Source: an uncultured Gemmiger sp. (lineage in GTDB: Bacteria > Bacillota > Clostridia > Oscillospirales > Ruminococcaceae). Taken from it: a stretch of 33,368 bases of DNA. Each line of letters opens with the position of its first letter. Positions within the stretch are counted from its first letter, which is position 1. Made by a program: the position numbers and the translations under genes. Location of the stretch: the NCBI GenBank assembly GCA_947629015.1, contig CANRCB010000022.1, positions 1 to 33,368 of the forward strand. Reading direction: 5' to 3'. Below are positions 24,572 to 30,912 of the stretch, piece after piece. Under the pieces are notes generated by a model. It did no database searches, was not told where the DNA came from, and was given only the letters and a program-made list of their open reading frames with translations.

Positions 24572-25328
24572 CGGCGGCGCCCCCTTCGGCCGGGGCGAGG
24601 GTGACGGCGGCCTCAAAGCAGGCATGGCCTTCGCGCTGGCCGTTAAAATACCACCGGCCCTCCCCCGTCTGTTTGCGGAACAGGGTGAAGCAGCCGCCCA
24701 GCGGCACCTCCTTGTGGTAAAAGACGAGCAGATCCCGCACCGTGCTGCCGCGCAGGCTTGCCAGCGGCAGCGCGTCGAACAGCATATCGATATAGCGCGT
24801 GTTGTTGAGATGGCCGTTGAGGTCACAGCAGGAATAAACGGCCGTGCGCTCCCCCACCCGCTCACAATCTTCGGGGGCGTATTTTTCCATCTTCATCGGC
24901 AGCTCCACGTCCACCTTGTCGGCCCAGGGGCCCTCAAAGCCCTCGGGGTGCCGGCGCAGGATGGTGCGCTTTTCGGTGTCGATGACGACCCAGCGGCTGT
25001 CGATGAGGGCGGCCTCGGCGCCCGCCGCGTCATACACATGGGTGATGCGCTTGTTGACGGCGTGGAACGCCTTCTCCGGCCGGGTGCGCAGGGTGAGCGT
25101 CTCGTCCACACGGGGCTGGCGGGCAAAGCGCACGGCGAGCTTGGCCAACACGTAGGCGGTGTGCGTTTGGGCGTACACCTCGTCGGTCAGGCCGGCGTTC
25201 CAGGCGTTCTGCATCGCCACCTGCTGGGCGTAGCGCAAAAGCGCCGCGGGCTTCAGGCGGCCAAAAGCGTCGCCGTCGTGGCGGTAGACCTTGAAACTTT
25301 CACGGTATTCGGTGTTTGCATCGGGCAT
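24561..25328 (-). CDS. acyl-ACP thioesterase
   Basis: A 255-residue double-hotdog thioesterase that releases fatty acids from acyl carrier protein. The second-half motif CCDLNGHLNNTRYIDMLFD (168-186) carries the D-x-N-x-H-x-N-N pattern of the FatA/FatB-like family. The first half has AALLRYAQQVAMQNA near 28-42 and VLAKLAVRFARQPR near 60, the usual first hotdog. The length is typical of bacterial members. The ATG at 25328 follows AAAGGAG by about ten bases, with a strong promoter upstream. It leads a four-gene minus-strand operon; its link to an FkbH-like protein (also acting on carrier-bound acyl groups) may be functional but is unproven. Confidence 0.92.
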   Translation of the reverse strand: MPDANTEYRESFKVYRHDGDAFGRLKPAALLRYAQQVAMQNAWNAGLTDEVYAQTHTAYVLAKLAVRFARQPRVDETLTLRTRPEKAFHAVNKRITHVYDAAGAEAALIDSRWVVIDTEKRTILRRHPEGFEGPWADKVDVELPMKMEKYAPEDCERVGERTAVYSCCDLNGHLNNTRYIDMLFDALPLASLRGSTVRDLLVFYHKEVPLGGCFTLFRKQTGEGRWYFNGQREGHACFEAAVTLAPAEGGAADAR

Positions 25329-25373
25329 GGCGTCGGTTCTCCTTTGTGCGCACAGGCGGTGCACACATAGGGT

Positions 25374-25402
25374 AGTATACCATATCCGCGCGCAAATGTC
25401 AC
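25374..25402 (-). promoter_or_regulatory. promoter of the thioesterase operon
   Basis: On the minus strand, GTGACA (25397-25402) and TATACT (25374-25379) are 17 bp apart, each one base off consensus. It is divergent from the rpmB promoter. Confidence 0.8.
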
Positions 25403-25463
25403 CCGTTTTGGGGGCACAAAGCGCGCCTGCGGCAAAAAAACGGCCAAAAATCCAAATTAAGGC

Positions 25464-25492
25464 TTGCATTTTGCCGCCCGGTCTGCTATGAT
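25464..25492 (+). promoter_or_regulatory. rpmB promoter
   Basis: TTGCAT (25464-25469) and TATGAT (25487-25492) are 17 bp apart, 33 bp before the rpmB ATG, in an AT-rich pocket. Confidence 0.8.
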
Positions 25493-25525
25493 ACTAGAGC
25501 GACTTAAAAGGAGGTGCTGTGCAAA

Positions 25526-25714
25526 ATGGCCAAATGTTCCTGCTGTGGCAAGGGTGTCACATTTGGGATCAAAGTCTCCCACTCTCATCGGCGGAGCAAC
25601 CGTGCCTGGGCGCCCAACGTGAAGCGCGTGAAGGCTGTGGTGGATGGTTCCCCCAAATACATCTATGCCTGCACCCGCTGCCTGCGTGCCGGTAAGGTGA
25701 CCCGCGCTGTCTGA
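25526..25714 (+). CDS. rpmB: 50S ribosomal protein L28
   Basis: A 62-residue ribosomal protein starting MAKCSCCGKGVTFGIKVSHSHRRSNR, with the SHSHRRSNRAW segment typical of L28. It is of the zinc-binding (C+) kind: CxxC at residues 4-7 and CTRC near 52-55. The ATG at 25526 follows a strong AAAAGGAGGTG site; an in-frame ATG 12 bases earlier overlaps no better site. Its own promoter and terminator make it mainly monocistronic, although two further plus-strand genes follow. Confidence 0.97.
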   Translation: MAKCSCCGKGVTFGIKVSHSHRRSNRAWAPNVKRVKAVVDGSPKYIYACTRCLRAGKVTRAV

Positions 25715-25729
25715 TCTGGTTGGAAACTG

Positions 25730-25755
25730 GCCGGCTACGTTTGTGGCCGGCTTTT
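25730..25755 (+). terminator. rpmB terminator
   Basis: GCCGGC (25730-25735) pairs with GCCGGC (25746-25751), with weaker inner pairs, followed by TTTTCTCTT. It probably attenuates rather than blocks transcription into the next genes, for which no clear separate promoter was seen. Confidence 0.75.
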
Positions 25756-25796
25756 CTCTTGGGCGCGGTGCTTTACCGCTTTAAAGGAGGCAATCA

Positions 25797-25970
25797 ATGC
25801 TGCCGCAGGATCCCGTTATCTTGCTGAGTTATGTCAACACCAAACTGCGCGACACTGACCCGGACCTTGCCGCCTTCTGCCGCAGGGAGGGCGCCGACGA
25901 GGCGGCCCTGCGCGCCGCGCTGGCGGAGCTTGGGTATACCTACAGCGCGCAGTACAACCGGTTTATCTAA
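25797..25970 (+). CDS. DUF4250-like small protein
   Basis: A 57-residue protein, MLPQDPVILLSYVNTKLRDT to GYTYSAQYNRFI, too short to be listed in most gene scans. It matches my memory of the DUF4250 pattern (DPxILLSxVNTKLRD at the start and GYxYxxxxNxFI at the end). The ATG at 25797 has a perfect AAAGGAGG site at 25783-25790. There is no signal peptide or membrane segment; it looks like a small helical protein. The function is unknown. It lies between rpmB and the ATP-grasp gene with 28 bp to the latter, so is probably co-transcribed with it. Confidence 0.88.
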   Translation: MLPQDPVILLSYVNTKLRDTDPDLAAFCRREGADEAALRAALAELGYTYSAQYNRFI

Positions 25971-25998
25971 GAAATCAATGAGGGAGTGACCCGGAAGT

Positions 25999-27192
25999 AT
26001 GAATTTTGTGTTTGTGAGCCCGCATTTCCCCAAAACGTACTGGAATTTCTGCGAGCGCCTGGTGCGCAACGGCGTCAATGTGCTGGGCATCGGCGACGCG
26101 GACTACAACAGCATCCCGGAGGAGCTGAAAGCCTGCCTGACGGAGTATTACCGCGTGGGCAGCCTGGCCGACTATGACGCGATGGTGCGCGCCATGGGGT
26201 ATTTTACCTTTAAATACGGCAAGATCGACTGGGTGGAATCCAACAACGAATATTGGCTGGAGATGGACGCCCAGCTGCGCACCGATTTCAACGTCACCAC
26301 CGGCGCGCAGAACGATTTCATCAGCCGCATCAAGTTCAAAAGCCGCATGAAGGAGAGTTACATCAAGGCCGGCGTGCCGGTGGCGCGCCACCATATGGTC
26401 TCGACGCTCGCGGCGGCGGAGGCATTCATCAAGGATGTCGGCTACCCGGTCATCGTCAAGCCGGACAACGGCTGCGGCGCCGAGGCCACCTACAAGCTGA
26501 AAAACGCCGCCGACCTCAAGGCGTTTTATGCTGACCTGCCGCAGGAAAGCTACATCATGGAGGAATTCATCGACGGCACCATCGTCAGCTTTGACGGCGT
26601 GGCCGACAGCCATTGCGTGCCGCTGTTTTACACGAGCAACTACTTCCCCACCCCCATCATGGACATCGTGAATTCAAACGGCGACCTTGCCTACTGGACG
26701 CAGAAGGAGGTGCCGGAGGCGCTGCGCAAGGCGGGTTTTGCCACCATCAAGGCGTTCGGCGCCAAGAGCCGGTTCTTCCACTGTGAGTTTTTCCAGCTGA
26801 ACAAGGGCAAAAAGGGCCTTGGCAAAAAAGGCGACTATGTGGCGCTGGAGGTCAATATGCGCCCGGCCGGCGGCTACACGCCGGACATGATCAACTTTGC
26901 CAACAGTGTGGACTGTTACCAGATCTGGGCCGACATGGTCTGCTTTGACGCGGTGCGCAACGTGAGCCTTGCGGGCGACAAGCATTTTTGCGTGTACGCC
27001 GGCCGGCGGGACGGCAAGGTGTACCGCCACAGCCATGAGGAGATTTTGGAAAAGTACGGCGCCGTGATGAAAATGTGTGACCGCATCCCCGACGCGCTGG
27101 TGATGGACATGGGCAACCAGATGTACATGGCCACCGTGGACACGGCCGAGGAGCGGGAAGCCTTCATCCGGTTCGTGCACGAGCTGGCTTAA
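25999..27192 (+). CDS. ATP-grasp ligase of unknown substrate
   Basis: A 397-residue cytoplasmic ATP-grasp protein. The N-terminal MNFVFVSPHFPKTYWNFCERLVRNGVN-type Rossmann start is followed by the ATP-binding KPDNGCGAEATYKL (154-167), the adenine-region MEEFIDGTIVSFDG (187-200) and the metal/phosphate motif LEVNMRPAGGYTPDMINF (283-300, Glu284 and Asn286). These are carbamoyl-phosphate-synthase-like ATP-grasp features, so it should join a carboxylate to an amine or similar nucleophile through an acyl phosphate. The actual substrates are unknown. The ATG at 25999 has only a modest GGGAG site. It ends just before a large inverted repeat that separates it from convergent genes. Confidence 0.88.
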   Translation: MNFVFVSPHFPKTYWNFCERLVRNGVNVLGIGDADYNSIPEELKACLTEYYRVGSLADYDAMVRAMGYFTFKYGKIDWVESNNEYWLEMDAQLRTDFNVTTGAQNDFISRIKFKSRMKESYIKAGVPVARHHMVSTLAAAEAFIKDVGYPVIVKPDNGCGAEATYKLKNAADLKAFYADLPQESYIMEEFIDGTIVSFDGVADSHCVPLFYTSNYFPTPIMDIVNSNGDLAYWTQKEVPEALRKAGFATIKAFGAKSRFFHCEFFQLNKGKKGLGKKGDYVALEVNMRPAGGYTPDMINFANSVDCYQIWADMVCFDAVRNVSLAGDKHFCVYAGRRDGKVYRHSHEEILEKYGAVMKMCDRIPDALVMDMGNQMYMATVDTAEEREAFIRFVHELA

Positions 27193-27267
27193 ACCCCCGG
27201 CAGGCGGCGTGCCTGACGCGCCGCAAACCCGAAGCCACCTCCCCTTGGGCGGCAAACGTCCGCTGCG

Positions 27268-27393
27268 GGCCGGGGGTATGGCGCATGAACTTTATAACAG
27301 AAAGACAGTTGTGTCCGTCCGGGCGCACGCCGTCAGGTGTGCGGCAGGCGGATACAACTGTCTTTCGTCAAGTTTAAAGCCATACCCCCGGCC
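27268..27393. repeat. 126-bp interrupted inverted repeat between convergent genes
   Basis: The outer arms are 15-bp perfect: GGCCGGGGGTATGGC (27268-27282) with 27379-27393. The inner arms pair over 18 bp with one G-T: 27300-27317 (GAAAGACAGTTGT...) with 27349-27366. A small apical stem pairs CGCAC (27324-27328) with GTGCG (27339-27343). The spacers between outer and inner arms partly pair as well (AACTT with AAGTT). The whole gap (27193-27454) has no gene. There is no T-tract after the hairpin in either direction and no obvious target-site duplication, so neither a simple terminator nor a clear transposable element is proven. Confidence 0.85.
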
Positions 27394-27454
27394 GGCGGCC
27401 ATCCACTGGCGCTTTAGAGGGGGTGGCCCGCCCTTTGCGGCGCGGCGGGCGCCG

Positions 27455-28360
27455 TCACCGTTGGCGCCGGCTGCGCCAGAGGACGGCGGCCAGCTGGCAG
27501 GCACACCACAGCAGCAGGGCGGTGAGCAGGATAAGGCTGAGATCCCGCCCAAGATTGTAACTCACCGTTTTGGTGCCCTTGATGAGCAGATGCCCCGCCA
27601 GGTAGCACGCCGGCAGCCGGAACAGCGCGCCCAGCACCGGCCCCGCCGGCTTTTTGCGCAGCAGTGCCCACGCGGCGCCCAGCACTGCGGCGAGGGCCGC
27701 GGCCGCCAACAGGTAATAGCCAAGCGTCAGGCGCGGCAGCGTGATGAGGCCGCCGCCCCCCGGTATCCCGGGGCCGTTGAGCAGGACGTCTTCGGTGCCG
27801 TCGCCCGGGCAGTAGTAGACCGAGCTGTCCGCCGTATGGCCGGCGGGCAGAAAGCCCAGGCTGTGCTCCGTGTTGGGCGCGGCAAAGCGGCGCTCCAGCG
27901 GCGTCGTCCAGCAGCTGATCACCAGCACGCTTGCCGCGCCGTCCGGCTCCGCCGCCATCACCCGGCAGACGCTGTGCTTGGCCAGCGCCCCCACGGCCAC
28001 GACCTGCGCGCCGGCTTCCGTTTGCCGTATTTCGATGCCGGCCTGCTCCGGTGAAAGGTATTGCGGCGCGCTCAGGTAGCCGAACGCGCTGCACAGCACG
28101 GCGGCCACGAGCAGCGCGGCCAGCAGCGCGGCCTTCAGCCGCGTTTGCAGCATCCGGCGGCGTAAGGCCGCCAGCGGCGCGCGCTCGGCCAGCGCGGCGG
28201 GCAGCGCAGGCCCCGCGTCCAGCCCGGCCAGGCGGCTGCGGCAGTTTTCGCAGGTTTTCAGATGCGCCTCCACAAACGCGCGGGTGTCGGGCCGGGTCAG
28301 GCCGTCTTTGTACAACGGCAGCAGATCCTCCACGATGCCGCATTCAAGGTTCGTTTCCAT
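27455..28360 (-). CDS. zinc-type anti-sigma factor, membrane
   Basis: A 301-residue protein. The N-terminus (METNLECGIVEDLLPLYKDG) and HLKTCENC with His33, Cys37 and Cys40 form an anti-sigma zinc-binding (zf-HC2/ZAS) motif in the cytoplasm. A membrane segment follows near 75-95 (AALLAALLVAAVLCSAFGYL), then an extracytoplasmic domain, and three more hydrophobic segments towards the C-terminus. It should hold the ECF sigma factor inactive until a cell-envelope signal is sensed. Its ATG at 28360 lies 17 bases inside the end of the sigma gene with GGAGG upstream, a typical coupled sigma/anti-sigma arrangement. The signal is unknown; the multi-pass C-terminus is larger than in minimal anti-sigma factors. 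Confidence 0.85.
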   Translation of the reverse strand: METNLECGIVEDLLPLYKDGLTRPDTRAFVEAHLKTCENCRSRLAGLDAGPALPAALAERAPLAALRRRMLQTRLKAALLAALLVAAVLCSAFGYLSAPQYLSPEQAGIEIRQTEAGAQVVAVGALAKHSVCRVMAAEPDGAASVLVISCWTTPLERRFAAPNTEHSLGFLPAGHTADSSVYYCPGDGTEDVLLNGPGIPGGGGLITLPRLTLGYYLLAAAALAAVLGAAWALLRKKPAGPVLGALFRLPACYLAGHLLIKGTKTVSYNLGRDLSLILLTALLLWCACQLAAVLWRSRRQR

Positions 28361-28856
28361 CTTGTTGTGCCTCCATTTCTTCACGCAGTTTTTGCCGGGC
28401 CCTGTGCCAGGTGACGCAGGCCCAGTTGGCCGTTTTGCCGAACACCGCCCCGATCTGGGCAAAGCTCAGCTCCCCATACGCCCGCAGCAGGAACACCTCC
28501 TTGCCGGGCTCCGGCAGGGCGTGGACAAGGCGGTGCAGGCGCAGCGCCTCGCTGTCGGCCTGCGCCACGGCGGCGGGGCCGGGCGCGGGGTCGGGCGGCA
28601 GGGCGTTTTCCGGCAGCGTTTCGAGCGGCTGCAGGCGGCGGGCCTTGCGCAGATGGTCAAGGTAGAGGTTTTTGGCGATGCGGAACAGCCAGCCCCGGGC
28701 CGAGCCCTGTTCGCGGTAGGCGGGCAGGCTTTGCATGGCGCGGAAAAAGGTCTCGCTGGTCAATTCCTCGGCCAGGTGCCCGTCGCCGGACAGGCGCTTG
28801 AGGTAGCTGTAGACATCGCTGAAATAGGCGCGGTACAGCTGCTCCAGTTCCGTCAT
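28344..28856 (-). CDS. ECF-family RNA polymerase sigma factor
   Basis: A 170-residue sigma-70-like factor of the extracytoplasmic function group. Region 2 runs from LYRAYFSDVYSYLKRL to WLFRIAKNLYLDHLRK (about residues 6-77), with the usual AEELTSETFFRAM. Region 4 is ALPEPGKEVFLLRAYGELSFAQIGAVFGKTANWACVTWHRARQKL-like with its helix-turn-helix; the linker between is alanine/proline rich. The ATG at 28856 has GGAAGGGGG upstream; the longer frame to 29099 runs through a terminator and is rejected. It overlaps its anti-sigma gene. A possible self-recognised promoter lies at 28911-28939. Confidence 0.9.
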   Translation of the reverse strand: MTELEQLYRAYFSDVYSYLKRLSGDGHLAEELTSETFFRAMQSLPAYREQGSARGWLFRIAKNLYLDHLRKARRLQPLETLPENALPPDPAPGPAAVAQADSEALRLHRLVHALPEPGKEVFLLRAYGELSFAQIGAVFGKTANWACVTWHRARQKLREEMEAQQDGNEP

Positions 28857-28910
28857 GGTTCGGCCCCCTTCCCTGCCGCTTTGCGGGGCGCGTGTGCCCC
28901 CTCTATCCTT

Positions 28911-28939
28911 ATAACGTGCCAGGCGCGCAAATCTTACAA
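28911..28939 (-). promoter_or_regulatory. possible ECF-type autoregulated promoter
   Basis: On the minus strand, TTGTAA (28934-28939) and CGTTAT (28911-28916) are 17 bp apart, 55 bp before the sigma start. A CGTT-type -10 is common for ECF factors. The assignment is tentative. Confidence 0.4.
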
Positions 28940-29060
28940 CGTTTTTCCCGTTTTTCTTGCCCGTATCGCAAAAGCCCCCGCCGCACACAGGGCGCGGCAA
29001 GGAAGTATGCCATGCCAGGCTCCAGGCAGCCTCCAAGCCGCGCTTTGTTCTGCGCAAAAC

Positions 29061-29090
29061 AAAAAAGGCTGCTGCATTTTTGCAACAGCC
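29061..29090 (-). terminator. terminator of the esterase gene
   Basis: On the minus strand, GGCTGTTGCA pairs with TGCAGCAGCC (29081-29090 with 29067-29076, one mismatch) across a four-base loop. It is followed by TTTTTTGTTTT, immediately downstream of the esterase stop. Confidence 0.88.
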
Positions 29091-29113
29091 CCCAGGCAAA
29101 CCGCCGGCCGCGC

Positions 29114-29875
29114 TCAGCCGTGGCCAAGGATGCGGTCAAGGTAATAGGTCCACTGTTTTTCCCACCAGGGCCAGTCATGGTTGACGTCATAGCCCCAATA
29201 CTCGACTTCCGGGTAGATGCCCTTGCCGTTGAGGATGCCCTGCAATTCCCGCGTGGAGGAGAGCAGGTCGTCCTCCCACGCGCCCTGGCCGACACAGATG
29301 ATGAACCGGTCGGCCGCGGCGTAGAGGGCCTTGTAGGGGTGGTCATCGGGGAAGTTGCGCATATAATCGACGGGGCTGTTGCGGTAGACGAGGTCATCCA
29401 TGTAATCGCCAAAGAACATATTGGCGCCGTAGCAGCCGGAAAGCGCGATGGTGCCGTTGAAGATATCCGGCCGGCGCAGATAGAAGTTGACGGCGTGCCC
29501 GGCGCCCATGCTGGCGCCGCCGGTGAGGATGCGGCCGGTATGATCCGGGCCCTGTTCGCGGTTGATCTGCAGGATGCGGGGCACGAGCTCCTCGCACACA
29601 TAGTTGTACCAGCGTTCCTGCATCTCGATGCGGGGGCGGCCGGGGCCGTCATTGTCCCAGCTTTCGCGGTCGATGCTGTCGACGCAGAAGATCTGCAGCC
29701 GCCCGGTATCGATCCACGGCGCGGCAAGGTTGCACATGCCGCGGTCCTCCCAGTCAAAAAAGCGGCCGCTCTGGCAGGGGAAGATGAGCATCGGCCGGCC
29801 GGCGTGGCCGTAGACCTTGAACTCCATCTCACGGTCAAGGTAGCGGCTGTATTCCTTGTAATAGCGCATCTGCAT
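29114..29875 (-). CDS. esterase of the PF00756 (esterase D-like) family
   Basis: A 253-residue alpha/beta hydrolase. The nucleophile elbow is TGGASMGAGHA (serine near residue 124); the acid is probably in the CVGQGAWEDDL region near 197 and the histidine in YDVNHDWPWWEKQW near the C-terminus. The opening YSRYLDREMEFKVYGHAGRPMLIFPCQSG-type segment is typical of the small bacterial esterase family. No signal peptide is seen, so it is probably cytoplasmic. The ATG at 29875 (another at 29869) follows GAGGAG by ten bases. It lies 53 bp after the YdcF-like gene, with an intervening hairpin, and has its own terminator. The substrate is unknown. Confidence 0.88.
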   Translation of the reverse strand: MQMRYYKEYSRYLDREMEFKVYGHAGRPMLIFPCQSGRFFDWEDRGMCNLAAPWIDTGRLQIFCVDSIDRESWDNDGPGRPRIEMQERWYNYVCEELVPRILQINREQGPDHTGRILTGGASMGAGHAVNFYLRRPDIFNGTIALSGCYGANMFFGDYMDDLVYRNSPVDYMRNFPDDHPYKALYAAADRFIICVGQGAWEDDLLSSTRELQGILNGKGIYPEVEYWGYDVNHDWPWWEKQWTYYLDRILGHG

Positions 29876-29908
29876 GGGGTTCCAACTCCTCACAAAAAAT
29901 ATCCTCCC

Positions 29909-29926
29909 GGCGGCCGGTCGGCCGCC
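29909..29926 (-). terminator. weak hairpin between ydcF-like and esterase genes
   Basis: GGCGGCCG and CGGCCGCC face each other across two bases (29909-29916, 29919-29926), followed on the minus strand by a T6 run about ten bases later. It may attenuate readthrough into the esterase gene. The evidence is modest. Confidence 0.35.
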
Positions 29927-29928
29927 CT

Positions 29929-30762
29929 TCAGCCTTTGTAAAAAAAGTGTTTTTGCAGGCTCATCAAGCCCACCATGCCCTGCAAAGGGCCGCCGTCCAC
30001 GCGGCGGAACACCCAGTAGTAGGCGACGGCCAGCGCCTCGCGCAGGTAGCAGGGCAAAACGCTCTGCGGCGGGGTGCGCGCGGGCAGGGCACGGGCCTCG
30101 GCAAAGCCCGCCATGCGCGCGTAGCGCCCGGCGCGGTAACAGTGGAAGGCGTTGGTGGCGTAGGCGATGGGGATATCGGTATCCATCCCATTCTCCTGCA
30201 TCAGCCGGCGCGCGAAGGCAAAGTTCTCCTCGGTGGAGGTGGAGCGGCACTCGGCCAAGACGCGTTCCGGCGCCAGCCCTTTGGCGATGAGATAGTCCCT
30301 CATGGCCTGGCCTTCCGGCACCCATTCATCGCGTCCCTGCCCGCCGGTGGTAACGATGACGGCGCCGGGGTTTTGCACGGCGTAGTCATACGCGGCGTCC
30401 AGCCGGCAGCGCAGCACAAGGCTGGGTTTATCCCCCCGCAGGCCCGCGCCCAGCACGATGAGCGCCTTTTCCGTGCCGGCAGCGGTGTTGGCATGGCCGC
30501 TGAAGGCGACGAACGCCAGCAGCGCGGCATAGACGGCCCCGCCAAGGCCCAGCACCCACAGCGTGATATGCCCCGCCGCCGTGCCGGTGAGCCAGCGGTT
30601 GACGGGGGCGCAGAACACGACATAGGCACACAGGGCGGCGCTGAGCACCCAAACGAGCAGGTTGCCGAGGTTGAAATTGCTCGTGAAGGCAAGATAGAGC
30701 GAATAGGCCGCCAAAAGCACCGCCAAAAGCGCGCCCGCGGCACGCAGCGCACCTTGCAACAC
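29929..30762 (-). CDS. YdcF-like DUF218 membrane protein
   Basis: A 277-residue protein. The first 90 or so residues have three or four membrane helices. The C-terminal half starts KALIVLGAGLRGDKPSLVLRCRLDAA and continues VIVTTGGQGRDEWVPEGQAMRDYL and ECRSTSTEENFAFARRLM, the Rossmann-like DUF218 pattern of YdcF/SanA/ElyC proteins involved in envelope or undecaprenyl-related functions. It starts at a GTG at 30762 with AAGGGGG about eight bases upstream and a near-consensus promoter. The exact role is unknown. Confidence 0.9.
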   Translation of the reverse strand: MLQGALRAAGALLAVLLAAYSLYLAFTSNFNLGNLLVWVLSAALCAYVVFCAPVNRWLTGTAAGHITLWVLGLGGAVYAALLAFVAFSGHANTAAGTEKALIVLGAGLRGDKPSLVLRCRLDAAYDYAVQNPGAVIVTTGGQGRDEWVPEGQAMRDYLIAKGLAPERVLAECRSTSTEENFAFARRLMQENGMDTDIPIAYATNAFHCYRAGRYARMAGFAEARALPARTPPQSVLPCYLREALAVAYYWVFRRVDGGPLQGMVGLMSLQKHFFYKG

Positions 30763-30797
30763 AATCCCCGCCCCCTTTGCCGCGCCGGATCGTTTTT

Positions 30798-30826
30798 ATT
30801 ATACGGCATCAAGAGGAAAATGGCAA
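30798..30826 (-). promoter_or_regulatory. promoter of the ydcF-like gene
   Basis: On the minus strand, TTGCCA (30821-30826) and a consensus TATAAT (30798-30803) are 17 bp apart, 36 bp before the GTG start. Confidence 0.85.
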
Positions 30827-30852
30827 CGGTTTTCCGCGCAGCGCCTTTGCAC

Positions 30853-30893
30853 AAAAACGGCCGGCACATCCCGCATCCATAGAGGGCGCCGGC
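30853..30893 (-). terminator. possible terminator of the DUF4214 gene
   Basis: GCCGGC at 30888-30893 can pair with GCCGGC at 30860-30865 across a 22-base loop, followed on the minus strand by TTTTT (30853-30857). The large loop makes it weak. Confidence 0.4.
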
Positions 30894-30912
30894 GGGGGGC
30901 GCGCCGCCTTTT

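Noticed and set aside
27268-27393. Considered as an ordinary rho-independent terminator or an insertion sequence
   Set aside because: There is no T-tract on either side, no transposase and no visible target-site duplication. It is left as an unexplained inverted repeat.
28857-29099. N-terminal extension of the sigma factor
   Set aside because: It runs back through the esterase terminator and the proposed promoter and has no similarity to sigma factors.
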